56,856 nucleotides of DNA, taken from positions 1 through 56,856 of the forward strand of contig JAJXWO010000026.1 in assembly GCA_021781535.1 (NCBI GenBank), written 5' to 3'. Below the pieces are notes generated by a model. That model saw only the letters and a program-made list of their open reading frames with translations, searched no databases and was not told the origin of the DNA. Positions 46,556 through 55,079 of this stretch are shown here, in pieces; position 1 is the stretch's first letter, and every line of letters starts with the position of its first letter. Source of the DNA: Deltaproteobacteria bacterium. GTDB lineage: Bacteria; Desulfobacterota; Desulfuromonadia; Geobacterales; Pseudopelobacteraceae. A program made the translations under genes and the position numbers.

Positions 46556-48796
46556 ATGCCAACCAGCACAATAGGACATAACCTGCTGCTTTTCGGTCAT
46601 GATGAACGACCCGGCATCATAGCGGTGGAGCCGGTCGGCCACTTCATCCGGCTCTTTTTCAGGGCCGGCGGCCGTGTGCACTTCCACGACGAGCCGTTTC
46701 AACCGTTTATCCTGGTCAATGATCCCGCGGTGGTTACCGGTTGCCGGGTTCCCTGTGCCGTGCGGCAGTTATCCGGTGACGACTTTTTTCGCAGTCAGCT
46801 TCTGTTTGATTCCTGGAGTGAGTGCCTGCTTGCTCGCGATTTCCTGGCGGCAAAAACCGGCACGCCTTACTCCTCTCCCGATGCGCCCTATCTGTTCCTC
46901 CCCGATATTTCCCATCAATATATGCTGGCCAGCGGCGCCACTCTCTTTAAGGGGCTTGAATTCTCCGAGCTGCGCTGTCTGGCGCTTGATATTGAAACCG
47001 CATGTGCTGACGGGTATGGTTTTTCACATCCCGAACGGCCGGATGACCGGATCATTTCAATTGCGCTCAAGGATTCTCACGGTGAGGAGATTGTGCTGCG
47101 GGGCGATCGGTTGACGGAACCGGAGCTGCTGCAGGGCCTGAACGATGTGATCCGACGCTGTGATCCTGACGTCATCACCGGCCACAATATATTTCGTTTT
47201 GACCTCGACTATATTGGGCGGCGGGCGCAGATGCATGGTATCCGTCTGACCTGGGGGCGCAATGGTGCGCCCCCTCATATCACGCCGCATGCCCGCTGGA
47301 GTCTTGCTGAAAAAATGCTTGAATACCCGCGCTGGGATGTCTATGGCCGGCATATCATCGATACCTATTTTCTGGTGCAGTTGTATGATGTTGCCGGGCG
47401 TGACCTTGAAAGTCACGGGTTGAAAGCTGTTGCCCGGCATTTCGGCGTTGCCGCCGCCGACCGTACCTACCTGGACGGTTCCGCTATTTCAGTCGCATTT
47501 CGGAATGATCCGGAGCTACTGTACCGCTACAACCTGGATGACGTCCTGTAGACAATCGCTTTGTTTCGGATGTTTGGATATCCCTGGTTTCTGCAGAGCC
47601 GCATGTTTCCGTATTCCTTTCAGAACTGCGTCATTCGCGGTAACGCCACTCGTATCAATGCTCTTTTTCTCCGTGAATATCTGTATCGCGGCCACGCTAT
47701 TCCTGCCCGGACTTCGGGGGCTGCCGCTTTTGAAGGTGGCTATACGGAATCCTCGTGTGCAGGGGTTGTCGGCCCGATCGTCCATTGTGACGTGGCGTCT
47801 CTCTATCCGTCATTGATGCTGACATACCGTCTTGCTCCCGCCAAGGATAGCCTGGGACTGTTTCTTCCTATGCTGGCGGATTTGCGGCGCTTCCGCCTGG
47901 CCGCAAAACAATCGGCGCGGGACGCTGCAGAATATTCGGAACGACTTTATTTTGAGTCGCTTCAGCAGGTGTTCAAAGTGCTGATCAATTCGTTTTATGG
48001 GTATCTCGGAGCGGAATTTCATAACTTTTCCGATCCGGTTGTTGCTGCCGAGGTTGCCCGTCTCGGCCGCGTCACGATAAAAAATATGATTGACCTGCTT
48101 GTGTCAGAAGGCGCCAGACCGGTTGAGGTGGATACGGACGGCATCTACTTCAAGCCTCCCCAGTCATGTACATCCGAAAGTGATGAAGTGGAGCTGGTGC
48201 AGCGCGTTTCCCGGAAGCTGCCGGAAGGAATTGATGTCGAGCTGGATGGTCGTTATCGATCAATGTTGGTTTATAAAGCCAAAAACTATGCCGTGCAGGA
48301 GTATGACGGCAGGATTATCATCAAGGGGAGCGCGCTTCGTTCCCGTGGTTTGGAAGCATATTTGCGGGAATTCATACGGGATGTCATCGAATCTTTGCTG
48401 ACGGGAAAAGCTGAGTCGGTGGCGCGGCTTTTTGACCAGTATGGTGCCCGGCTCCGTTCAACCGGGTTGGATGTTGCATGGGTGGCCCGCAACGAGACAC
48501 TTAACGAATCGCCGGACGTGTATCGTGAAAAGCTTCGGGCAGGAAAACGCAATCATTCGGCCGTTTTTGAAATAGCTCTTGCTTCGGGAAAACCATACCG
48601 TGCCGGAGATCGTATCAGCTATTATGTCAGCGGTTCCGGAAAGGATGTCTCAGCGTATGAACAGTGTCGATCGGTTGATTCATTTGACCCGGCGCATCCG
48701 GATATCAATGTGTTGTACTATATCGGGAAACTGCGCCACGTACAAAAACGCTTTGAGCCCTTTCTTCCGCAAGAGCCGACTCTTTTTGACCTGTGA
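46556..48796 (+). pseudogene. polB: family B DNA polymerase (Pol II-like) interrupted by an in-frame TAG
   Basis: One reading frame runs from ATG 46556 to the stop at 48796 except for a single TAG at 47549-47551. The residues on each side join smoothly (RYNLDDVL, stop, TIALFRMFGYPWF), so this is a nonsense change and not a frameshift. The codon sits where relatives usually have Glu (DDVxET). Exonuclease motifs LALDIETA, GHNIFRFDLDYI and YNLDD precede it. Polymerase motifs VASLYPSLML, KVLINSFYGYLGA, VDTDGIYF and KAKNY follow it, all intact. Without readthrough only a 331-residue exonuclease fragment is made. An ATG at 47561 could start a polymerase fragment. A sequencing error must be excluded. 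Confidence 0.85.
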
Positions 48797-48845
48797 TGCT
48801 TGCACGCACTGGTTCTTTGTGGTAAGAGTCTGACTTAGTCAGATT

Positions 48846-48926
48846 CAAAACCAACCCCCCTCAATCCCCCCTTATCAAGGGGGAGGTGTCAAGCTCCTCC
48901 CCTGATAAGGGGAGGTTGGGAGGGGT
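48846..48926. repeat. dispersed palindromic repeat, copy 2
   Basis: It begins CAAAACCAACCCCCC, identical to copy 1 at 46465 for the first 32 bases, then differs by single bases, and ends CCTGATAAGGGGAGGTTGGGAGGGGT. It has the same orientation as copy 1. The two copies enclose the interrupted DNA polymerase gene. Confidence 0.85.
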
Positions 48927-48942
48927 TTAAAAAGGAGACCGT

Positions 48943-49332
48943 ATGAAAAAGGTTCTGTTACTATCACTGGTTTTGTTTGTTGTTGTTGCTCTGGCGCCGG
49001 GTATGGCGACCGCTGACCAGCAGCCGGAAATGATTGTGGGGAAGATGGCCGTCAAGTTTACAAGGGGAATCACCAACACTGTTACCAGTATTGTTGAGCT
49101 TCCGAAACAGACGATCCTGACCGGGCGGGAAATGGGGGCGGTCGGCTATGTTGTCGGGCCGATCAAGGGGATCGGGATGACCTTATATCGGGGTGTGATC
49201 GGGATAACAGAAGCGGTTTTTTGTATGGTCCCTCAGCCCGGTTACTATGATCCGATGATCGACCCTGAATATGTCTGGCAGGGGTGGGGGCCGAAAAGAA
49301 TCACGTCAAAGGCCATTGCTGAGGAAAAGTAG
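48943..49332 (+). CDS. exported protein, TIGR04073 (putative exosortase-associated) family
   Basis: 129 residues. Signal peptide (about 1-24, ending MATADQ). The mature part has KFTRGITNTVTSIVELPKQT, a glycine-rich YVVGPIKGIGMTLYRGVIG and the tail GYYDPMIDPEYVW, which together match the TIGR04073 pattern. The family name is only an association with exosortase genomes; no exosortase gene is seen here. AAAGGAG lies seven bases before the ATG. It has its own terminator. Confidence 0.75.
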   Translation: MKKVLLLSLVLFVVVALAPGMATADQQPEMIVGKMAVKFTRGITNTVTSIVELPKQTILTGREMGAVGYVVGPIKGIGMTLYRGVIGITEAVFCMVPQPGYYDPMIDPEYVWQGWGPKRITSKAIAEEK

Positions 49333-49356
49333 TTACCTGCGTACTGATCAATTACA

Positions 49357-49386
49357 AAAGGCGAGTCCGATATCCGGCTCGCCTTT
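49357..49386. terminator. bidirectional terminator between the TIGR04073 gene and galU
   Basis: AAAGGCGAG / CTCGCCTTT (49357-49365 with 49378-49386) with a 12-base loop. The T-rich end on the plus strand is CCTTTGTTG; on the minus strand it is CCTTTTGTAA. It serves both converging genes. Confidence 0.75.
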
Positions 49387-49423
49387 GTTGTGGTCGCTTC
49401 CTGGTACAATATCTAAAACGTAA

Positions 49424-50287
49424 TCAGCCCAATCGCTTGCGCAAATAGGCCTCGAACTCAGTACTGAATTCCTTCCGTTTGAGCGCCATATCGACAGTTG
49501 CTTTCAAAAAGCCGAGCTTGTCGCCGCAATCATGGCGCAAACCTTCAAACAAACAGCCATACACATTTTCTTCTTTTGATAATGTCAGGATGGCGTCTGT
49601 CAACTGGATCTCACCACCCTTTCCCGGTTCCTGGCCCAGGAGAATCTCAAAAATGCGTGGCGTCAGCACGTAGCGGCCAATGATCGCCATATCGGAGGGC
49701 GCTTCATTGCGGGCCGGCTTTTCCACCATGTCGGTTACATGGAACGTGCGCTCACCAATTTGATCTGCTGCTACGCACCCATACGAAGATATATTCTCCA
49801 TCGGCACTTTTTCCAGTGCCAGCACCGACCCGCCTTGTTTGTCGAATACTTCCAGCAGTTGTCCGAGACAAGGACACTCGCTATCAACAATGTCGTCTCC
49901 CAGCAAGACAGCAAAGGGCTCGTTATTGATAAAATCCTTGGCGCAGAGAATGGCGTGACCGAGTCCCAGAGCATGGTGCTGGCGCACATAGAAAATGTCG
50001 ACCATTTCTGCTATTTCGCGTACGCGTGAAAGTTCCCGATCCTTGCCCTTGTCGTAAAGATGGGCCTCGAGTTCGAAGGAAATATCGAAATGATCCTCAA
50101 TATTGTGTTTGCCGCGGCCGGTTACAAAAAGAATCTGTTCAATCCCGGAAGCCACCGCCTCCTCAACAACATACTGTACCAGCGGCTTGTCAATCAGCGG
50201 CAGCATTTCTTTTGGGGATGATTTTGTCGCCGGAAGAAAGCGGGTGCCGAGACCGGCAACCGGAAAAACGGCCTTTTTAACTTTCAT
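49424..50287 (-). CDS. galU: UTP-glucose-1-phosphate uridylyltransferase
   Basis: 287 residues. Start at 50287 (MKVKKAVFPVAGLGTRFLPA) with GGAG seven bases upstream; an extension to 50365 has no site. The nucleotide-binding loop GLGTRFLPATKSSPKEMLP, then QALGLGHAI-like RQHHALGLGHAILCA, GDDI and VEKP motifs are those of GalU. It makes UDP-glucose for envelope polysaccharides. Length is typical. It converges with the TIGR04073 gene. Confidence 0.96.
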   Translation of the reverse strand: MKVKKAVFPVAGLGTRFLPATKSSPKEMLPLIDKPLVQYVVEEAVASGIEQILFVTGRGKHNIEDHFDISFELEAHLYDKGKDRELSRVREIAEMVDIFYVRQHHALGLGHAILCAKDFINNEPFAVLLGDDIVDSECPCLGQLLEVFDKQGGSVLALEKVPMENISSYGCVAADQIGERTFHVTDMVEKPARNEAPSDMAIIGRYVLTPRIFEILLGQEPGKGGEIQLTDAILTLSKEENVYGCLFEGLRHDCGDKLGFLKATVDMALKRKEFSTEFEAYLRKRLG

Positions 50288-50458
50288 CGGGAGGCTCCGG
50301 GGATGCTGTAAAATGATCCAAAAAAATGAAATACAGAGATACACGAGACGTGATGGGTGCGTCAAAAATAAACCTTTTGGTTTACCCTACAGCGTTCAAG
50401 CGTTTAATCTTGGTTTTCTCACTGTCTCGTCTGTCTCTGTGTTGATTTGCCTTGATAT

Positions 50459-50692
50459 TTATTTCTCCGAGCAGGCGCATCCGCTGCATGCGGCCGGTTT
50501 TGGCGCTTCGGTCTTCGGACAGTAGCCCGTGTTGAACCACCCGTCGCCTTTCAGGCTGAACGCTGCTGATGATATCATTTTTTCCACCGGTTTGCCGCAT
50601 TGCGGGCAGGTGCTGGCTGGCGGGTCTGAAAATTTCTGGCGTAATTCAAACTGGTGAAGGCAGCTTGTACAACGGTATTCGTACATCGGCAT
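50459..50692 (-). CDS. FmdB-family zinc ribbon protein
   Basis: 77 residues beginning MPMYEYRCTSCLHQFE, the FmdB/CxxC_CxxC_SSSS signature, with CPQCGKPVEKMISSAAFSL completing a Cys4 ribbon and the SS(A/G)xF segment. A Cys-rich tail CSGCAC follows. Members of this family are regulatory or metal-binding, but their role is generally unclear. GAGGAG lies about ten bases before the ATG. Confidence 0.88.
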   Translation of the reverse strand: MPMYEYRCTSCLHQFELRQKFSDPPASTCPQCGKPVEKMISSAAFSLKGDGWFNTGYCPKTEAPKPAACSGCACSEK

Positions 50693-50890
50693 GACTGGTA
50701 AACTCCTCTGATGGTGTTAATTTACGACAGTCTTACTATAATGATCAGGTGTCTATTTGTCAATGTTGCGGCAATTTGCCTGCGGCTGTTTCTTTACTTT
50801 TTTCCTTGTTATAGTGTATTTAATACTATGGAGCTTTTTGGTTACGGAATATGTAACTGCGTCTGAATGTATATGAAGAGGATAGATACA

Positions 50891-53110
50891 ATGAAATGTC
50901 CCGGAAAACCTGTACCTGCCGCTCTGTTGAACCGGCATTTATACCACATAGTACTGGTGCTGCTGGCGGTGCTGTATCCGCTTTCTGCTGCAGCAACTGA
51001 AACGGTACGCCTGCAGCTCAAGTGGCAGCACCATTTCCAGTTTGCCGGATATTATGCTGCCAAAGAAAAGGGGTATTACCAAGCGGCCGGGCTGGATGTG
51101 GAGTTCATTCCCGGTGATCCCGGTGTCGATACGGTGCAGAAGGTTCTTGAGGGGAAGGCGGAGTTTGGTGTCGGCGCGACCGATCTGCTGCTGCGGAGAG
51201 AGCAAGGCGCACCGGTGGTCGTTCTGGCGGATATCTTCCAACACTCCCCGCTGGCGCTTATGACCCTCAAGCGAAACGGTACTGCAAATCTGCATAACAA
51301 GTCCGGTCGCAAGATTGTGATCGAACCTGGTTCTACTGAGCTGGAGGCGTATCTGCGCAGCGAAGGCGTCACCTCTGATAAATACATAATGAGGGCCCCG
51401 AAATTCCACGGATGGGATCTGCTGGAAGGGACAGTAGACGCCGTATCGACCAATGTCATCGGTGAAATGTTTCCGTTGAACAAGTCGGGGCGTGAATATC
51501 AAATCGATTCTCCCCGGTCGGTGGGTATCGATTTTTACGGAGATAATCTTTTTACCACTGAAAAACTGATCAAAACGAAGCCGGAGATGGTCAGGGCATT
51601 CCGGGCCGCAAGTATTAAGGGGTGGGAATATGCCATGCAGCACACGGAAGAAATTGTGCAGCTGATTCATTCCCGTTACAGCCATGGACACAGTATTGAA
51701 CACCTGCGCTTCGAAGCCCGCGAGATGGAGCCGTTGATGCAGACTTCACTGGTGGAGATCGGGCATATGAACCCCGGTCGCTGGCGCCACATAGCCGATA
51801 TATATGCCGGACTGGGCATGATGAAGCCCGGATTCAACCTCGATGGTTTTCTCTATGATACCAAACCGCCGGTGCCGAATTTGAAATTCCTGTATGGCGG
51901 CTTTGCAGCGGCCCTGGCACTGGTGCTTACCGCCAGCCTGATTGCACTTCGTTTTTCCATGCTGTCATCGGCCCTGAAAAACACGATCACCGATTACAAA
52001 AAGGTGGGGAATGCTTTGCAGGAAAGCGAATCATTATATCGATCCATCCTCAACGCCTCACCCGATGACATTACGATCACGGATACTGATGGTACCATCC
52101 TGATGGCTTCTCCGGCAGGTGTGGCGATGTTTGGCTACGAGCGGGAAGAGGAGTTGCTGGGGCATAATATCGTTGAATTCATTTCTCCCGAAGACAGGGA
52201 ACGCGCCGCAGCGGATATACAAGCAAACATTCAAGGACTTTTCTCGGGGGTGGGCGATTATCGTGCGATCCGGCCGAACGGCACGTTGTTCGATATCGAG
52301 ACGAACTGTGAGTTTATTCGCAACAATGAGGGGCTTCCAACCAGGATGGTTTTCATTATCCGTGACATAACCGAGCGGAAGCTGGCGAGTCACTCCTGTG
52401 TGGCGGCCATGGGTGAAATGATCAGCGCCATAGCCCACCAGTGGCGTCAGCCTCTGGCCACCCTGGGAATGATAATCCAGCGCACCCACGCCGTGGGTAA
52501 TATGCAGGAGGGCTTTGCCGCAGGCTACCTGGATGAGTTCAAGGTAAATGCCATGCGTCAGATCAAGTACATGTCGGACACAATTGAAGAATTCCGCGGT
52601 TTTTACCGCCCTGAAAAACAGAAGGAGCCTTTTTCGCCGTTGCGCTGCATCAATGATGCTGTCAGGCTTCTGGAACAACAGTTCGCCAACCACGCCATTG
52701 TCGTGGGAATCAATTGCAAGGGATGCGACGGGCAGATGGTAGACGGTTTTCCCAACGAGTTCAAGCAGGTCATCCTCAACCTGTTGGGCAATGCCCGCGA
52801 TGCCATCCTGGAGAGTCGTAACACCAGGGGAGAACCGGAAGAAGGGCGAATCAATATACAGCTATCCGTCAGAGAAGATACCACCATCACTATCGATATA
52901 AGTGATAACGGCTGCGGAATTGCGCCGGAAATCGCCCCGCGGATTCTGGACCCCTATTTCACTACCAAGGAAGAAAGCGGCGGCACCGGCCTCGGCCTGT
53001 ACATGTCGCGTATGATCATAGAAGACAGCCTGGGAGGGCACTTCCGCCAGATACAGTGCCATGAAGGCGCGACCTTCAGAATAGAACTACAGCTGGGGAA
53101 TACGCAATGA
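50891..53110 (+). CDS. sensor histidine kinase with periplasmic NMT1-like domain
   Basis: 739 residues from ATG 50891; in-frame ATGs at 50867 and 50873 are possible, but GAGG lies nine bases before 50891. A signal or anchor helix is followed by an NMT1/THI5-type substrate-binding domain (RLQLKWQHHFQFAGYYAAKE, about 45-330). Then come one membrane helix (about 340-360), a PAS domain (about 385-500) with a PAC end, and a kinase core. The H-box is IAHQWRQPLATLG (HPK4-like) and the HATPase_c has NLLGNARDAILES and GGTGLGLYMSRMI. It should sense a small periplasmic molecule. The overlapping response regulator gene follows (ATGA). Confidence 0.92.
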   Translation: MKCPGKPVPAALLNRHLYHIVLVLLAVLYPLSAAATETVRLQLKWQHHFQFAGYYAAKEKGYYQAAGLDVEFIPGDPGVDTVQKVLEGKAEFGVGATDLLLRREQGAPVVVLADIFQHSPLALMTLKRNGTANLHNKSGRKIVIEPGSTELEAYLRSEGVTSDKYIMRAPKFHGWDLLEGTVDAVSTNVIGEMFPLNKSGREYQIDSPRSVGIDFYGDNLFTTEKLIKTKPEMVRAFRAASIKGWEYAMQHTEEIVQLIHSRYSHGHSIEHLRFEAREMEPLMQTSLVEIGHMNPGRWRHIADIYAGLGMMKPGFNLDGFLYDTKPPVPNLKFLYGGFAAALALVLTASLIALRFSMLSSALKNTITDYKKVGNALQESESLYRSILNASPDDITITDTDGTILMASPAGVAMFGYEREEELLGHNIVEFISPEDRERAAADIQANIQGLFSGVGDYRAIRPNGTLFDIETNCEFIRNNEGLPTRMVFIIRDITERKLASHSCVAAMGEMISAIAHQWRQPLATLGMIIQRTHAVGNMQEGFAAGYLDEFKVNAMRQIKYMSDTIEEFRGFYRPEKQKEPFSPLRCINDAVRLLEQQFANHAIVVGINCKGCDGQMVDGFPNEFKQVILNLLGNARDAILESRNTRGEPEEGRINIQLSVREDTTITIDISDNGCGIAPEIAPRILDPYFTTKEESGGTGLGLYMSRMIIEDSLGGHFRQIQCHEGATFRIELQLGNTQ

Positions 53111-54492
53111 CCGACCTGAAGTCCCTTACTGTTTTGCTGGTTGAAGATGAAAATGAATTGCGCCGTGAAACAGCGTCCTTTCTTGAATTGTACTGCGGGA
53201 AAGTAATCCAGGCTCCCAATGGCCGGGAAGCCTTGGCGCTGATCAATGCCCAGAAACCTGACCTGATTATCAGCGATATTCGCATGCCGGTCATGAATGG
53301 CCTCGAATTGGCCGCCTGCCTGAAGGAGCGCTCATTCGACACGCCGCTGATTTTTTGCACCGCCTTCACTGAAACCAGTTATCTCCTTAAGGCTATCGAA
53401 CTGGGAGTAGCAGCCTTTGTGCGCAAGCCGGTTGACACCGACGAATTGTTGGCGGTTATCGGCAAAGCAGCGGTGCCGTTGCTCCAACGCCGCGAAATAG
53501 AGGGAGTCTCCGATGAATTAATGGCGTCCATGCGGGTGCAGATAGGCGATACACCGGCCCAGCGAGCTATTGTTGAGCAGACCGCCCGCGTTGCCCGGAC
53601 GTCATTTAATGTTTTGCTGGAAGGTGAAACCGGCACCGGAAAATCACGGCTGGCTTCCATTATTCATGGTTTGAGTCCCCGGCGCGACGCGCGGTTTGTG
53701 ACGATACAGATGGGGGCGTTGCCTTTGAATCTGGCCGAGAGCGAACTGTTCGGCCATGTCAAAGGTGCTTTCACCGGAGCAGACCGCAATCGGGCAGGAT
53801 TGGCGGAAGCTGCCGATGGCGGTACGATATTTCTGGATGATATAGAGTCCTGTCCTCCTGAATTGCAGGGAAAGCTGTTACGTTTTGTCGAAGAGAAAAA
53901 ATTTACCCAGGTAGGAAGTACGGTTGAAAAGAGGGTGGATGTCCGCATCATTGCCGCCAGCAACCGCAATTTAAAGGAGGAGGCCTTGGCCGGACGCTTT
54001 CGTGAAGACCTCTACTATCGACTGGCCGACGTCACCATTCCCTTGCCGCCTCTCCGGGACACACCGGACGCCGTAGTCCCCCTGGCGTACAAATTTTTGC
54101 GGGAAACCTGCGATGAACTGGGTCGCAATCTGGCCTTTTTAGATGATGAAGCGCGCAGCCTGCTCATCAACACCTCCTGGCCCGGCAACATCCGGCAGTT
54201 GAAGAGCGTCATTCGCCGTGCCGCGCTCAAAAACGGGAGCGTCATCGGTGCGGCAGATATTTCAATACAGCCGGCCTCTGCCGATATGGTTTCCTCATCG
54301 ACAGTCGGCAGCACCGCACCCGTACCGCCACCTTTCCCCTGCAGTATGGACATGCTGGAGCGCTGGTCTCTCGAGCAGGCCCTGCATTACTGTGATGGCA
54401 AGCGCATGAAAACCGCCATGATGCTTGGCATGAACTATTACACATTTCGCCGCCGACTTGAAAAACACGGCATATCGGCGGGGGATGAGTAG
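53107..54492 (+). CDS. NtrC-family sigma-54-dependent response regulator
   Basis: 461 residues. Receiver domain with the phospho-acceptor in DLIISDIRMPVMNG (about 60), then an AAA+ domain: Walker A EGETGTGKS (about 174-182), the sigma-54-contacting GAFTGA loop in HVKGAFTGADRNRAG, and Walker B FLDDIES, where the usual second Glu is Asp. A Fis-type helix-turn-helix ends the protein (HYCDGKRMKTAMMLGMNYYTFRRRLEKHG). It overlaps its kinase by four bases. A -24/-12 promoter lies 235 bases past the gene. It is the likely activator of the genes on its right. Confidence 0.93.
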   Translation: MTDLKSLTVLLVEDENELRRETASFLELYCGKVIQAPNGREALALINAQKPDLIISDIRMPVMNGLELAACLKERSFDTPLIFCTAFTETSYLLKAIELGVAAFVRKPVDTDELLAVIGKAAVPLLQRREIEGVSDELMASMRVQIGDTPAQRAIVEQTARVARTSFNVLLEGETGTGKSRLASIIHGLSPRRDARFVTIQMGALPLNLAESELFGHVKGAFTGADRNRAGLAEAADGGTIFLDDIESCPPELQGKLLRFVEEKKFTQVGSTVEKRVDVRIIAASNRNLKEEALAGRFREDLYYRLADVTIPLPPLRDTPDAVVPLAYKFLRETCDELGRNLAFLDDEARSLLINTSWPGNIRQLKSVIRRAALKNGSVIGAADISIQPASADMVSSSTVGSTAPVPPPFPCSMDMLERWSLEQALHYCDGKRMKTAMMLGMNYYTFRRRLEKHGISAGDE

Positions 54493-54726
54493 CCAGATAT
54501 GCTTCCTGAAGCTCTATCGTAATGATTAGCAGAAAAAAATATCCCCCCACCATGGCCGCGTATAAAAAACAAGGCAAACTGCAACCATCATCAATTCTTC
54601 TCTGTATCAATCCAACCGCATACTATCCATTTTGATTATCTGTTTTAGGTGCCACTATCGTTTTTGCATACCAGATCCCTCGCCGTAATTTCTGCTAACC
54701 GACCGTAAATACTCAAATAACTTCTC

Positions 54727-54742
54727 TGGCACTATCTTTGCT
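54727..54742 (+). promoter_or_regulatory. sigma-54 promoter of the small Cys protein/porin/cytochrome genes
   Basis: TGGCAC-TATCT-TTGCT at 54727-54742 matches the sigma-54 consensus TGGCAC-N5-TTGCW with the required GG-N10-GC spacing. The predicted transcript start is near 54752-54754, only about four bases before the first ATG of the 63-residue gene. Upstream activator sites were not identified in the 235 bases between the activator gene and the promoter. Confidence 0.75.
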
Positions 54743-54756
54743 GTATACATGCAACT

Positions 54757-54948
54757 ATGACCGAGTCAGCCAAAGAAAAAAACGACACGGCGACACCATG
54801 CTTGTGTGAATTTTCGAGCCATCCCTTTGATGAGTGCTATTGCCGCAATGTCACCGGCAGGTCGGCGGCCAACATTGCCACCTATTGCATGGATAACTAT
54901 CTTGAATGCCCGATATATCAAAAGCGGAAACGGCAAAACACCGAATGA
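54757..54948 (+). CDS. 63-residue cysteine-rich protein downstream of the sigma-54 promoter
   Basis: The protein carries CLCEF, CYCRN and later C...C pairs (cysteines at about 15, 17, 27, 29, 44 and 51) with the pattern HPFDECYCRNVTG and YLECPIY. The pattern recalls small uncharacterised deltaproteobacterial proteins, but I cannot name a family. There is no signal peptide. No ribosome binding site is seen before the ATG, and the predicted transcript begins about four bases upstream, so it would be translated as a nearly leaderless message. A TAA lies in frame upstream at 54718. It may bind metal or an iron-sulfur cluster. Confidence 0.55.
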   Translation: MTESAKEKNDTATPCLCEFSSHPFDECYCRNVTGRSAANIATYCMDNYLECPIYQKRKRQNTE

Positions 54949-55079
54949 AAAGCCGCTTCAAAAAGACGAGGTAAACGTCGGGGGCACAAAAAAATCTGTA
55001 TAAAAAGGAGGTGGGCAGCTCAAAAAAACATGCAATGCCGGTATCAACGATTTGTACTACTAGTGAAAGGAGGTCTCTG

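Noticed and set aside
47540..47570. Frameshift in the DNA polymerase gene
   Set aside because: Both halves are in the same frame (46556 and 47561 differ by a multiple of three), so the break is a stop codon and not an indel.
54651..54670. Second sigma-54-like box GTGCCACTATCGTTTTTGC
   Set aside because: Similar wording to the real promoter but no GG-N10-GC arrangement.
54493..55079. Cyclic di-GMP (GEMM) riboswitch before the porin
   Set aside because: The conserved core bases of GEMM-I RNAs were looked for and not found here or in other leaders of the window.
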